From NCBI RefSeq assembly GCF_038396845.1, contig NZ_CP151587.1, positions 718,001 through 782,000 on the forward strand: a stretch of DNA of 64,000 nt, read 5' to 3'. Below are positions 47,779 to 57,115 of this stretch, piece by piece. The stretch comes from Gymnodinialimonas sp. 57CJ19 (GTDB taxonomy: Bacteria > Pseudomonadota > Alphaproteobacteria > Rhodobacterales > Rhodobacteraceae). Below the pieces are notes generated by a model. It saw only the letters and a list, made by a program, of their open reading frames with translations, searched no databases and was not told the origin of the DNA. The position numbers and the translations under genes were made by a program. The number at the start of each line of letters is the position of its first letter. Position 1 is the stretch's first letter.

Positions 47779-47855
47779 GGTCTACGCCTCCAGCGTTCAG
47801 TAGTGAAAACTGAAGGGAAACAGTAGGTTAACTGTAGGGAATGGTGCCCAGGAGA
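47770..47855. repeat. 86-bp inverted repeat, right arm (integrase start to tRNA end)
   Basis: Covers the integrase start codon, 63 bp of leader and the tRNA-Leu 3' end. It contains GGTCTACG at 47779-47786 and the same dyads as the left arm. The integrase promoter must lie within or beyond this repeat, so recombinase binding here could also autoregulate int (inference). Confidence 0.95.
47839..47855. repeat. Island attachment site attR (core copy 3), at the tRNA-Leu 3' end
   Basis: GAATGGTGCCCAGGAGA. It includes the 3' acceptor strand, discriminator A and encoded CCA of tRNA-Leu, so integration at this core keeps the tRNA intact. Confidence 0.85.
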
Positions 47856-47928
47856 GGACTCGAACCTCCACATCGTTGCCAATACTAGCACCTGAAGCTA
47901 GCGCGTCTACCAATTCCGCCACCTGGGC
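47842..47928 (-). tRNA. tRNA-Leu (anticodon CAG)
   Basis: An 87-nt gene including encoded CCA. Acceptor strands GCCCAGG and CCTGGGC pair perfectly; the anticodon stem CTAGC/GCTAG encloses the loop TTCAGGT with CAG at 47892-47894. A long variable arm and the T-arm GGTTCGAGTCC follow, as expected for a class II leucine tRNA decoding CUG. The 3' end doubles as the integration site of the island. Confidence 0.95.
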
Positions 47929-47945
47929 AGGTGTCGTGAGAGCGG

Positions 47946-47974
47946 CTGATATAGGCGCTTTGCCGGGGCGTCAA
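47946..47974 (-). promoter_or_regulatory. Promoter of tRNA-Leu
   Basis: On the minus strand: TTGACG (47974-47969), overlapping the tamB stop, and TATATC/TATCAG in the 47953-47946 region as the -10 (spacer 15-17 bp). It sits about 20 bp from the mature tRNA 5' end. Confidence 0.5.
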
Positions 47975-50900
47975 TAGTCCTGCTCGAAGAAGATGCCGAT
48001 CGAGCTATTTCCTTCCGATCCGACAGACCCGCGAGCGGTAATATTCGGGGTCAGATCAATGTTCAGGGATAGGTCCGCGTCGCCCTCGGCGTTAACGGTC
48101 ACGTCGGTGTACACATTGTCGGACAGATAGCGCCCAGCGGTCACGGCTGCGTTGCCTTCGTCGTCCGTGCTCAGGTCCAGATCGTCGAGGCCAAGCCCCT
48201 CTCTCAGGCCGGCGATAAAGCCTGCGTTGGTAGACCCTCCCGCCAGCGAGGTAGCAGCATCGGCCAGTTGCAGAAGCTGCAACGGTGACAGGCCCGCGAC
48301 AGAGCGCCCGAACAGAAGCTGCGCAAGGACCTCATCCTCGGGCAGAGACGGGCTGGAGGAGAATGTTATTTCCGGGCTGGAGGCTTCGCCAATCACGCTG
48401 ATGGTGATCTCGTACCCGCTGGCGCGAGACGTGGCCGCAAGGCGCAGAAAAGGGTCAAAACTGCCTTGAAGGGTCGCAAAGCCTTCGGTGAAGTCCAGCC
48501 GCGTTCCCAGAACGGACAGCCGCCCTCGGATAAGTTCAAACTGTCCCGTGGGGATCATGTTGGCGGTTGTGCCCAGCAACCGCAAAGAGCCGCCAAATTC
48601 CGCATCAATGCCACGGCCGCGCAGGAAGATGCGCCCCGGTGCGTTAATCGCCAGGTCCAGGCGGGTGGTGACGCTGCCGCTGGCGCTATCGGCGGCCGTT
48701 CCGAGCATTCCTGCAAATCGTCGGGTCAAGCGTTGCTCGGTTGTCTCTCCGACAAAGGTGATCTCGGGGATGGCGGCACTGCCGTAGATGCTCGCTTCGG
48801 GTACCCTTATCTCTGATTCGCCAAGGGTCACGGTGCCGCTGACCTGTGGTCCCCGGGCGAGGGGGCCGGAAATGCTAAGGTCGGCGCTGGTGATCCGCGC
48901 CTCATAAAGCGTTGAATTGACGATCCGGGCGTCGCGCAGGCCGATGGAGATCTGGCCGTCCATCCCGGCGCTTGCCAAATTGATCGACCCTTGCGCATTC
49001 AGTTGCCCACCGGTGGAAAGCGTGCCGCTTCCGTTGATCGAAAGCTGCCCGCGGGAAAGCTGCCCGGAGACGCCTACATTCTCGACCGCGATGGCGTAGG
49101 TCGGCGCAGACACCCGGGCGCCACTGATGTTGAGCGAGCCCGACACCGCGCCAAGGCCCGGTTGTCCTACGACAGACAGGTTGAACCCCAACGTGCCCCG
49201 GATCGAGCGGGGGGCGATGTAGCGGTTCGCCAGGGCCAACGGCGCTTGGCCCGAGGCGGTTAGATCAACGCTGCCATCGGGCAGGCCGACGCGCCCATTC
49301 ACGGCGGCGTTCATCGCGCCGGGGCCGCTCAGGTTCGTGCTCAATTGCCAAGGGTCTGTGCCATTGCGGGTAATCGTCCCCGTGCCGCTGACCGGACCTG
49401 AGAGGGCATCGGTGAACAAGCCAATGTTTGTCAGGCGCGCGGCAATATTGGCTCGGCTGGAGTCCGGCCCGATGCGGGCATCGCCGGACAGGCTCAGTTC
49501 GGGATTGGAGAGCGTCAGGTCCGAAACGGTGATGACCCCGTCTTCGCGCATGGCAGTGGCCGTCAGCGCCGTGCGTCCGGCAAAAAGCTGTGATGGGACG
49601 GCGTCACCAAGGTTCAACCCTTCGGCGGAGGCATCAAGATCAAGCGCGAAATCCGTGGTATCGGCGTTGAAGGTGCCGGCGACATCGGCCCGGATCGCGT
49701 TTGGCCCGGTCAATGTGGCGGTCACATCGAAGGGCAAGGTGCCGCTTCGCGCCACATCGGCGGTGATCGTGACGGGGCCGGACATCAGGTCAGTAAACAG
49801 GCCCACGTTCTGAAGCTGGAAACGGGTCGTGGCCGAGGTATCGCCCGAGCTTAGGTCAGCCGCTCCGGTCAGGCTCAATTCCGCATTTTCGAGACTAAGA
49901 TCACGCAAGGACAGTCCGGTTTCGTCCCGTGTCACTTGCGCTGACAACAGCGTTTCGCCTGCAAAAACCTGCGCCGGCACGGCGTCGGTCAGGATCAGGT
50001 CCTGCCCGGTGCCACTGATCGCCAGGTCAAAGGCGCCAGACAGCGCCTCGGCGGTGCCCGACAAGCCCAGATCTACGGCGCCTTCCAGGGGCTGCCCAGA
50101 CAGCGCGGCAAATCGGGTCAGATCGCTGGCCATGGCCGACAGATCAAGCACCATATCAAGACGCTCTTCCCCCGTTCGGGCCGAGGCGCTGCCGGTCAAC
50201 GTCACGTCGCCGGATCGGATGTTCAGGCCCGAAACGATCATCGGCGCGCCGTTGACCCAAGACATCTGTGCGTCCAGATCAACGCGGCTTCCCAAGGCCT
50301 GCGCCAAGGCAGGGTCACCGTGGCTCAGGCCGGCCATCGTGCCGCGGATCACCGCGGTCGCAGCATCTATCCCGGTGGCCGAAATTCCGACAGCGCCTTG
50401 AAGGTCCAGTGAAGTGTCTTCGATGGCCAGATCGTCCACCGACAATGCATCGAGGTCCAGCCGCAGGCGATAGCTGTCCCCTTCTTCGCGGTCGTAGATG
50501 ATAGCGAGTCCGGCGCGGGCGATTTGGGCATCAACGCCGCCGATAGGCAAGCGGACCGTATCGCCATCGGGTGGGGTGATTTGCCCAAGCAAAGAGACAT
50601 CCACCGGCAGGCCCCGGGCATTCAAGGTCACATCGCCCTGAAGGGTCAGCGCGGCAGAGGTAAGGCGCAGCGCCTCGAGCGATGTTTCCCCCGTAGCTGC
50701 CTGCCGCACCTGTGCCTGAAGCTGGACGTCATCGCCAAAGAAGTCGCGGTAATCAGGCAGCAATAGCGGAGAGATATCGCCGCCAATATCCGCCACGATC
50801 AAACTGTCACCGCTTTCTCCAACCGAGGAGATTACCTGCCCGGTGATCCGGTCTTCGCCGTCCGTGGCAAGCTCGATCTGAGCGGCGAATTCATCGACGG

Positions 50901-51591
50901 GACCGCTTCCCTCAATCGCCAACCGAATGTCCGGGCGGCCCGGAAGACCCAATAGCTCTGCCACAAGACCGCCTTCGGCTTCTTCCAGCAGAAGCGAAAG
51001 ATCCAACACACGGGTGGCGTTGTCATAGCTTGCATCAAGGACGAATTGCCCCTCGGCCCCATCAAGGCGATCAAAGGTAATCTGCGCCTCGCCCGCGCCA
51101 TGGGCGAGCAATACATTGCCTTCCACGGTAAGGGTGGCGGGCAGTCCAATTACAGGCGTGCCAAGGACAACCTCTTCGATCGCAATCGTGCCAATTTCGA
51201 CCCGAACAGGCAGTTCAGGCAAGGAAAAGGGCTGTGCTTCGGTATCTTCGAGACCTAGGCCTTCGGGGGGTAGCGGCGGACGTACGACCTCCAGCCGCGC
51301 CGCGGTCAGGGCCTCTACCTCCAACGCGCCAGAGAAGAGCGCGGAGCGGTTCCAGTCGAGAACGGCGTCCTCCAGAATCAGCCATACGCCATCAGCATCG
51401 GAAATTGTCATCCGCTCTAACGTGGCCTCAGACGACAACGCGCCGCGGAAGCCGGTGATCGTCACTTGGCGGTCGTCGCCGTCGGACAACTGGTTTTCCA
51501 GAAACCGAGACAAAGCCGTGCCGCCGTCGTTCTGTGCAACCGCAATCACAGGGAAAAGGGCAAGGCATAGGGTCAGCAGAAATCGGGTCAA
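47971..51591 (-). CDS. tamB: Translocation and assembly module subunit TamB
   Basis: A 1206-aa protein with an N-terminal signal/anchor (MTRFLLTLCLALFPVIAVA) and a very long repetitive beta-rich body of the AsmA/TamB type (repeats such as LSLSGAADLSSGD and LTLSGSASARTGE). The C-terminal DUF490 domain contains FELIRGRLSVLGTRLDFTEG and ends IGIFFEQDY. It forms a periplasm-spanning bridge with TamA, used for outer-membrane protein assembly and lipid transport. The start is a TTG overlapping the tamA stop (TTGA). Confidence 0.9.
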   Translation of the reverse strand: MTRFLLTLCLALFPVIAVAQNDGGTALSRFLENQLSDGDDRQVTITGFRGALSSEATLERMTISDADGVWLILEDAVLDWNRSALFSGALEVEALTAARLEVVRPPLPPEGLGLEDTEAQPFSLPELPVRVEIGTIAIEEVVLGTPVIGLPATLTVEGNVLLAHGAGEAQITFDRLDGAEGQFVLDASYDNATRVLDLSLLLEEAEGGLVAELLGLPGRPDIRLAIEGSGPVDEFAAQIELATDGEDRITGQVISSVGESGDSLIVADIGGDISPLLLPDYRDFFGDDVQLQAQVRQAATGETSLEALRLTSAALTLQGDVTLNARGLPVDVSLLGQITPPDGDTVRLPIGGVDAQIARAGLAIIYDREEGDSYRLRLDLDALSVDDLAIEDTSLDLQGAVGISATGIDAATAVIRGTMAGLSHGDPALAQALGSRVDLDAQMSWVNGAPMIVSGLNIRSGDVTLTGSASARTGEERLDMVLDLSAMASDLTRFAALSGQPLEGAVDLGLSGTAEALSGAFDLAISGTGQDLILTDAVPAQVFAGETLLSAQVTRDETGLSLRDLSLENAELSLTGAADLSSGDTSATTRFQLQNVGLFTDLMSGPVTITADVARSGTLPFDVTATLTGPNAIRADVAGTFNADTTDFALDLDASAEGLNLGDAVPSQLFAGRTALTATAMREDGVITVSDLTLSNPELSLSGDARIGPDSSRANIAARLTNIGLFTDALSGPVSGTGTITRNGTDPWQLSTNLSGPGAMNAAVNGRVGLPDGSVDLTASGQAPLALANRYIAPRSIRGTLGFNLSVVGQPGLGAVSGSLNISGARVSAPTYAIAVENVGVSGQLSRGQLSINGSGTLSTGGQLNAQGSINLASAGMDGQISIGLRDARIVNSTLYEARITSADLSISGPLARGPQVSGTVTLGESEIRVPEASIYGSAAIPEITFVGETTEQRLTRRFAGMLGTAADSASGSVTTRLDLAINAPGRIFLRGRGIDAEFGGSLRLLGTTANMIPTGQFELIRGRLSVLGTRLDFTEGFATLQGSFDPFLRLAATSRASGYEITISVIGEASSPEITFSSSPSLPEDEVLAQLLFGRSVAGLSPLQLLQLADAATSLAGGSTNAGFIAGLREGLGLDDLDLSTDDEGNAAVTAGRYLSDNVYTDVTVNAEGDADLSLNIDLTPNITARGSVGSEGNSSIGIFFEQDY

Positions 51592-53393
51592 AACGCGTGT
51601 CCGATGCCGATGTAGATGAACAGGTCTTCGCCCACGCCATCGCCGCGCACCGGCGTTGCCAGATCCGCGCGGATCGGGCCGAAGGGCGTGTCATACCGCG
51701 CCCCGATACCTGCGCCCGCGTGCCAATCGCCGTTTCCGCCCGTCGCGTCGGCGCCGATAAAACCCGCATCCGCGAAGGCCACGAGGCCGAAATTCGTATC
51801 GCCGATGTCCTGTCGGAACTCGGTGGACAGGCCTGCAAAGCTGCGCCCGCCCGCATCAAGGCCATTTTGCGTGGCCCCCAGGGATTGGAACTCTTGCCCG
51901 CGAACGGTGCCTGCACCGCCCGAGAAGAACAGGAAGTTGGGCGGAATGTCGGTGATGTCACCGCCAAAAACACTCCCTACCTGCCCGCGCAGAGCAAGAC
52001 GGCTGGCGTTGTCTTCGCCAAAGCCCACATAGACACGACCGTCCAGATACACCCGCGCGCCGCCGCTGTCTTGGTCCGTGATGAACGGGGTGGCGGAGCC
52101 GTCGATGTAGAACAGTTCCCGCGCGTCCATCGGGTCATCGCGGCGGTCCCACGTGAGGCCCACGGGGGCGGATAGGATAGTAACCTGACGCTCACCGAAC
52201 TGGTCCTCGATATCATAATAATCCAGCCCAAGCCCAAGCGATCCGGTCAGGCGACGGTTGAAATTATGCTCCACCCCGAATTCCGCGCCCACCGTAGTGA
52301 GAGAGAAGGCGGGTTCATCAAGATACTCGGCCCCCACTCCGAAATAAGCGGTGGTATCGGGTGTAAACGTCGCGGGCCGCGAGAACCGAAGCCCGACCGA
52401 GGCGTCGATGCCCTCTACCTCTTCCATACTTCCGAACGCCAACCCTTCCGAGCCGATGCCGCTGATTTCCCCTTCGATCCGCAGTCTTTCGGCGCCGCCA
52501 AAGAGATTGCGGTGCAACCAATATGCGCTCAGCGCGGCGCCGTCGTCGGTGGAAATCTCTGCCCCGAAACCAAAGCGGCGCGGCTCGTTTTCCACCAGCG
52601 TTGCCTCGATGTTCATCACGCCATCGGGGCCGACCTCACCTTCCTGCAGGGCAATGGCCGAAAAGACACCGGTGTCCTGCAAGCGATCTTCCACCCGATC
52701 AAGCGTTTCGGGAGAGAAGGTTTCCCCCTGCGGCAGGCCCGCGATGGCAAGGATACGTTCAACCCGCATCCGGTCCTGGCCTTGGGGTTGCAGCGTGCCG
52801 AACTGCACAACCTGACCGGGGGCAATGCGCACGCGTACGTCCAGAATCGCCTCGCGGCTGCGGGCGGTGATCTGCTGACCTGCAACCTCGGCTGTGGCAT
52901 AGCCAACCGCGCGCCAAGCGCCGATAGCAGCGGTCGCCGTGTTTTGCAGCAACGCGGTAGAGGCGGCGCCGCCGGGGCGGAATTCGTCAGGCAGTTCAGT
53001 GTCGCGGGCAAGGGGGCCAATCTCTGCAGTGCCAAGCTGAAACGCCGGACCGGGATCAACGCGGATGGTGATCTGGTTGATCGACCTTGGAGCGCCAAAC
53101 GGCGAAATGCGCGCGACTTCTCGGCCATCGGCGTCGATGCGCACGACCGGGGTGAAGTAACCGACGTTGTACAGCGCGGCCACGATACGCCCATAATCTG
53201 CACGGGCGGCAGCAATCAAATCTTGGGCGGCGCGCGGTTCTTCCGTTTCTTGCAACAGAAGCGAAGAGGCCCGAAGGCGATCTTGCAAATCCTCGTCCAG
53301 ACCCGGCGCGTTCAACTGGATATCCTGCGCCCGCGCCGCGCCCGCGAACGCGACGATTGCACACAGAAAAGCGATGGAAATTCGGCTGCCCAT
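51588..53393 (-). CDS. tamA: Outer-membrane translocation and assembly protein TamA
   Basis: A 601-aa Omp85-family protein: signal peptide MGSRISIAFLCAIVAFAGAARA, three POTRA-like domains (about 25-270) and a 16-strand beta-barrel ending in the C-terminal Phe (IGIGHAF). A longer frame reaches 53504, but the ATG at 53393 gives a clean signal peptide. It is coupled to tamB downstream. The divergent NDUFA9-like gene starts 150 bp away. Confidence 0.9.
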   Translation of the reverse strand: MGSRISIAFLCAIVAFAGAARAQDIQLNAPGLDEDLQDRLRASSLLLQETEEPRAAQDLIAAARADYGRIVAALYNVGYFTPVVRIDADGREVARISPFGAPRSINQITIRVDPGPAFQLGTAEIGPLARDTELPDEFRPGGAASTALLQNTATAAIGAWRAVGYATAEVAGQQITARSREAILDVRVRIAPGQVVQFGTLQPQGQDRMRVERILAIAGLPQGETFSPETLDRVEDRLQDTGVFSAIALQEGEVGPDGVMNIEATLVENEPRRFGFGAEISTDDGAALSAYWLHRNLFGGAERLRIEGEISGIGSEGLAFGSMEEVEGIDASVGLRFSRPATFTPDTTAYFGVGAEYLDEPAFSLTTVGAEFGVEHNFNRRLTGSLGLGLDYYDIEDQFGERQVTILSAPVGLTWDRRDDPMDARELFYIDGSATPFITDQDSGGARVYLDGRVYVGFGEDNASRLALRGQVGSVFGGDITDIPPNFLFFSGGAGTVRGQEFQSLGATQNGLDAGGRSFAGLSTEFRQDIGDTNFGLVAFADAGFIGADATGGNGDWHAGAGIGARYDTPFGPIRADLATPVRGDGVGEDLFIYIGIGHAF

Positions 53394-53543
53394 AAGATTC
53401 TCGTACGATCCTTCAGGGTAGAACGCCAGCCGATAAGACATAGTTCCACCCCACTCGGCGGAAAGTTGAGACCTTTTGCGCCTTGCCGCATATCGGGCGG
53501 CCACGTATCACCACTTCTGAGACGCGAATGAAGGAGCCTGACC

Positions 53544-54527
53544 ATGGCTAAACTCGTCACCATTTTCGGCGGTTCCGGTTTTGTCGGCCGCTATATCGCC
53601 CGCCGCATGGCCAAAGACGGCTGGCGCGTGCGCGTTGCGGTGCGCCGCCCAAATGAGGCCCTGTTTGTGAAGCCCTACGGGGTTGTCGGACAGGTGGAGC
53701 CGATCCTTGCAAATATCCGCGATGAAGCCAGCGTGCGCGCGGCGATCCGTGGCGCTGATGCCGTGGTCAATTGTGTCGGCACATTTGACGTTGGCGGCAA
53801 GAACAACTTCCAAGCGGTGCAGAACGAGGGCGCAGCGCTCGTGTCCCGTGTCGCTGCGGAAGAGGGTGCTACGTCCCTCGTTCATATCTCGGCCATTGGC
53901 GCAGATGCAGAAGGCGAAAGCCTGTATGCGCAGTCCAAAGGCGAAGGCGAAGCCGCCGTGCTGGAGGCGTTCCCGAGCGCGATGATCCTGCGGCCGTCGG
54001 TCATTTTCGGGCCAGAGGATGCGTTCTTCAACCGCTTTGCCGCCATGTCGCGCAATACACCGGTTCTGCCCATCGCAGGGGCAGACACGAGATTCCAGCC
54101 GGTCTATGTGGACGACGTCGCCCAAGCTGCCGTTCTGGGTGCGAAAGGTGAAGCTACCGGCACGTTTGAACTTGGCGGACCCGAGACGGCAACCTTCCGC
54201 GAGCTGATTGAAAAGATGCTGGACGTGGTGCGCCGCCGCCGCTTGATCGTTAATATCCCGTTCTTTGTGGCCGGAATCATGGGCGCTGTATTCGACTTCG
54301 GGTCGAAGATGACGGGCGGGCTCTTCCGTAACAGCATTCTGACCCGCGATCAGGTGCGTAGCTTACAGACGGATTCCGTTGTGGCTGACGATGCGCAAAC
54401 GCTGGCCGATTTAGACATTCACGCGACTTCGATGGACGTTGTGCTAGAGGAATACCTTTGGCCCTACCGTCCCTCGGGTCAGTTCTCGGACATCAAGGAC
54501 AGCGCCAAGAACCTGCGGGAAACCTAA
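53544..54527 (+). CDS. NDUFA9-like NAD(P)-binding protein (complex I-associated SDR)
   Basis: A 327-aa extended short-chain dehydrogenase-like protein with the Rossmann motif FGGSGFVGRYIAR (from residue 8) and an atypical YAQSKGEGE active-site segment (Tyr and Lys retained). It belongs to the complex I 39-kDa (NDUFA9) family, which in alphaproteobacteria binds NADPH and may help stabilise NADH:ubiquinone oxidoreductase. No nuo genes are nearby. Converges with uppP, 6 bp apart. Confidence 0.82.
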   Translation: MAKLVTIFGGSGFVGRYIARRMAKDGWRVRVAVRRPNEALFVKPYGVVGQVEPILANIRDEASVRAAIRGADAVVNCVGTFDVGGKNNFQAVQNEGAALVSRVAAEEGATSLVHISAIGADAEGESLYAQSKGEGEAAVLEAFPSAMILRPSVIFGPEDAFFNRFAAMSRNTPVLPIAGADTRFQPVYVDDVAQAAVLGAKGEATGTFELGGPETATFRELIEKMLDVVRRRRLIVNIPFFVAGIMGAVFDFGSKMTGGLFRNSILTRDQVRSLQTDSVVADDAQTLADLDIHATSMDVVLEEYLWPYRPSGQFSDIKDSAKNLRET

Positions 54528-54533
54528 GCGTTT

Positions 54534-55337
54534 TCAGCTATACGCGATAAACAGCAACACCACGCCCAGGATCACACGATAGATCACATAGGGCGTGAAG
54601 CTGACACTGCGCAGAAGTTTGAACATCAACACCAGCGCCCCAAGCGCCGCGACGAAAGACAGCGCCGCGGCGATGGCCCCGTCACGAGCGGTTTGCGCGT
54701 CTGCGGTGGCGATCACCTCGGCGCCCGCAAAGACGCCCGAGGCGATGATCGTGGGGATCGACATCAGCATCGCCACCCGCGCCGCACTTTCGCGATCATA
54801 GCCCAGATACCGTGCCGCCGTGATGGTGATGCCGGACCGCGATGTGCCGGGGATCAATGCAATGGCCTGCCACAGACCCATGATGATGGCGTCGCGTAAG
54901 TTCCAGTCTTCGCTACGCTTTTCGTGGCTGCCCTTCTGGTCGGCCCAATACAGCACGAGGCCGAAAATCAGCATGGTCCAGCCGATCACCGCGACGGAGC
55001 GGAGGCTGTCGTAAATGCCGGTAATCTCCAAAAACAGGCCAAACAAGATCACCGGCACCGTCGCGATCACCAGCAAGAATGCCAACTTCGCGCCGGGCGT
55101 GTCGATGCGCCCGGTCAAAAGGCGTGGTGTGCCCAGAATGGCGGCTTTCACGTCTTGCCAGAAGTAGAGGATCACGGCCCCCAAAGTGCCCACATGCACC
55201 GCCACATCAATGGCCTTCCCCTGATCTTCGGTTCCAAGAAGATTCGGCAAGAGAATCAGGTGACCCGACGACGAAATGGGCAAAAATTCAGTGATGCCTT
55301 GGATAAGGGCGAGGAGAAAGAGGATGTAGAGGCTCAT
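54534..55337 (-). CDS. uppP: Undecaprenyl-diphosphate phosphatase
   Basis: A 267-aa polytopic membrane enzyme (BacA family). Catalytic regions are QGITEFLPISSSGHLIL (residues 13-29) and IPGTSRSGITITAARYLGYDRE. It recycles undecaprenyl diphosphate released by peptidoglycan and glycan polymerisation, and contributes to bacitracin resistance. The ATG at 55337 is chosen over a longer frame because it begins the conserved MSLYILFLLALIQG. Confidence 0.94.
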   Translation of the reverse strand: MSLYILFLLALIQGITEFLPISSSGHLILLPNLLGTEDQGKAIDVAVHVGTLGAVILYFWQDVKAAILGTPRLLTGRIDTPGAKLAFLLVIATVPVILFGLFLEITGIYDSLRSVAVIGWTMLIFGLVLYWADQKGSHEKRSEDWNLRDAIIMGLWQAIALIPGTSRSGITITAARYLGYDRESAARVAMLMSIPTIIASGVFAGAEVIATADAQTARDGAIAAALSFVAALGALVLMFKLLRSVSFTPYVIYRVILGVVLLFIAYS

Positions 55338-55541
55338 GATGCGTCTCTGTGTGAGTTTTTTAACATATTGAAAATAAACCACTAATATGTAGATAGGTAA
55401 ATCATTCTGACATATTTGCGACTTATTGACCGTGCTCAGAAGTTGTTTTTCGCGCAACACCTCAATTTAGGTCAGCACTGCTGTCTTTTTATCCCGAAAA
55501 ACCCCCGCTATACGGGCCTTCCAATCGACGGAGGAAGCGTT

Positions 55542-56978
55542 GTGGCTAAGCAACCCATGTTGAAGTTCGTGACCGTAGACAAGGAAATGCCTCAAAAGCG
55601 GGAAGCGGACCAGCGGAAAGAAGATTTTGCCGAGATTTACGGCGAGTATGCGACTGCGAAAGCAGCGGAGCAGGCCGGGCGCTGTAGTCAGTGCGGCGTG
55701 CCCTATTGCCAGACCCATTGTCCCTTGCACAACAACATCCCCGATTGGCTGAAGCTGACGGCGGAAGGGCGATTGCGGGAGGCGTATGACATCTCGCAGG
55801 CGACAAATACCTTCCCCGAGATCTGCGGCCGCATCTGCCCGCAGGATCGTCTGTGCGAAGGCAATTGCGTGATTGAACAATCCGGTCACGGCACTGTCAC
55901 CATCGGTTCGGTCGAGAAATATATCACCGATACCGCATGGGATAACGGCTGGGTCATGCCCATCGCGCCTGCGGTGGAACTGTCTGAATCCGTTGGGATT
56001 ATCGGCGCGGGCCCCGGTGGCTTGGCTGCCGCCGACATGCTGCGCCGCGCGGGTTTGCAGGTGACGGTTTACGATCGCTACGACCGCTCCGGCGGCTTGA
56101 TGATGTACGGCATCCCCGGCTTCAAACTGGAGAAGGACGTGGTCATGCGTCGCAACCAGTTGCTGGAAGACGGCGGCGTGAAGTTCGTGCTGAACTGCAA
56201 CGTAGGCGACGATATCACCTTCGCGGAAATCCGTGAGAAGCACGACTTTGTGGTCATCGCCACGGGCGTCTATAAGTCTCGTGAGTTGGATGGCCCCGGT
56301 TCCGGCAGCACCGGCATTATTCGCGCGTTGGATTACCTAACTGCTTCAAATCGCAAATCTTTTGGCGATGCTGTGCCCGAGTTTGATAGCGGCGAACTCA
56401 GCGCCGAAGGCAAGCGCGTGGTCGTGATCGGCGGCGGCGATACGGCGATGGATTGCGTGCGTACCGCGACGCGGCAGGGGGCCACCTCGGTCAGATGCCT
56501 GTACCGCCGGGACGAGGCCAACATGCCCGGTTCTATGCGCGAAGTGCAGAACGCCAAGGAAGAAGGCGTTGATTTCGTTTGGCTTACCGCGCCCAAGGGC
56601 TTCAGCGATCATGTCGGTGCCGTTAATGGCGTGATGGTCCAGAAAATGCGCCTTGGTGCGCCGGATCAGACGGGCCGTCAGAGCCCTGAAGTCATTGAAA
56701 ACGCTGACTATGTTGAAGACGCGGATATGGTTATCAAGGCGCTTGGATTCTCGCCCGAGGATGTCCCGACCCTATGGGACGCGCCCGAGCTGGAAGTGAC
56801 CCGTTGGGGCACCGTGAAGGCGAACCACAGGCATGAAACCGTGCTGCCGAACGTCTTTGCCGTCGGCGATATCGTCCGCGGCGCGAGCCTTGTGGTTTGG
56901 GCAATTCGCGATGGTCGAGAGGCTGCCGAAGCAATCCTGGAGCGTGTTCACACCGGGGCCAAGGTCGCCGCGGAATGA
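55542..56978 (+). CDS. gltD: Glutamate synthase (NADPH) small subunit
   Basis: A 478-aa beta subunit. The N-terminal Fe-S region CSQCGVPYCQTHC (Cys48, 51, 56, 60) and a second cluster segment GRICPQDRLCEGNC precede FAD-binding IGAGPGGLAAADML (about 155) and NADPH-binding VIGGGDTAMDC (about 305). It passes electrons from NADPH to GltB for ammonia assimilation. The GTG start at 55542 has a strong GGAGG; the longer upstream frame has no conserved residues. Two unrelated genes separate it from gltB. Confidence 0.94.
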   Translation: MAKQPMLKFVTVDKEMPQKREADQRKEDFAEIYGEYATAKAAEQAGRCSQCGVPYCQTHCPLHNNIPDWLKLTAEGRLREAYDISQATNTFPEICGRICPQDRLCEGNCVIEQSGHGTVTIGSVEKYITDTAWDNGWVMPIAPAVELSESVGIIGAGPGGLAAADMLRRAGLQVTVYDRYDRSGGLMMYGIPGFKLEKDVVMRRNQLLEDGGVKFVLNCNVGDDITFAEIREKHDFVVIATGVYKSRELDGPGSGSTGIIRALDYLTASNRKSFGDAVPEFDSGELSAEGKRVVVIGGGDTAMDCVRTATRQGATSVRCLYRRDEANMPGSMREVQNAKEEGVDFVWLTAPKGFSDHVGAVNGVMVQKMRLGAPDQTGRQSPEVIENADYVEDADMVIKALGFSPEDVPTLWDAPELEVTRWGTVKANHRHETVLPNVFAVGDIVRGASLVVWAIRDGREAAEAILERVHTGAKVAAE

Positions 56979-57115
56979 CGCCAACAGGTATATCAATGGT
57001 ATATCAATCGGGATTTTGAGTTCGATGCGCCCGCCCTCAGATCGGCACCACGTATATCAATGGTATATCAATTTATCTGCCCAAGATGACCAACAAAGAC
57101 AGAAAGACTGACCTG
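56979..57115. promoter_or_regulatory. Four-copy GTATATCAAT repeat region
   Basis: The decamer GTATATCAAT occurs at 56988-56997, 56999-57008, 57052-57061 and 57063-57072, i.e. a 21-bp double-site repeated with a 64-bp period. It lies between gltD and the next gene and looks like operator or regulator-binding DNA. No gene for a cognate regulator is adjacent. Confidence 0.55.

Larger units (their letters stand above)
37722..47855. mobile_element. tRNA-Leu-integrated genomic island with integrase, family A-like polymerase and type I R-M system
   Basis: About 10.1 kb, bounded by a 17-bp direct repeat (GAATGGTGCCCAGGAGA) at 37722-37738 and 47839-47855; the right copy is the 3' end of tRNA-Leu. Contents: left 547-bp inverted repeat, hsdR, a small secreted protein, hsdS, hsdM, a polymerase-like gene, right 547-bp inverted repeat, integrase flanked by 86-bp inverted repeats. 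A third, inverted copy of the attachment core is at 46517-46532. Base composition is visibly less GC-rich than the flanks, especially in the polymerase gene. The island splits tRNA-Leu from rnd, while the flanking genes rnd and tamB are intact. Confidence 0.88.
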
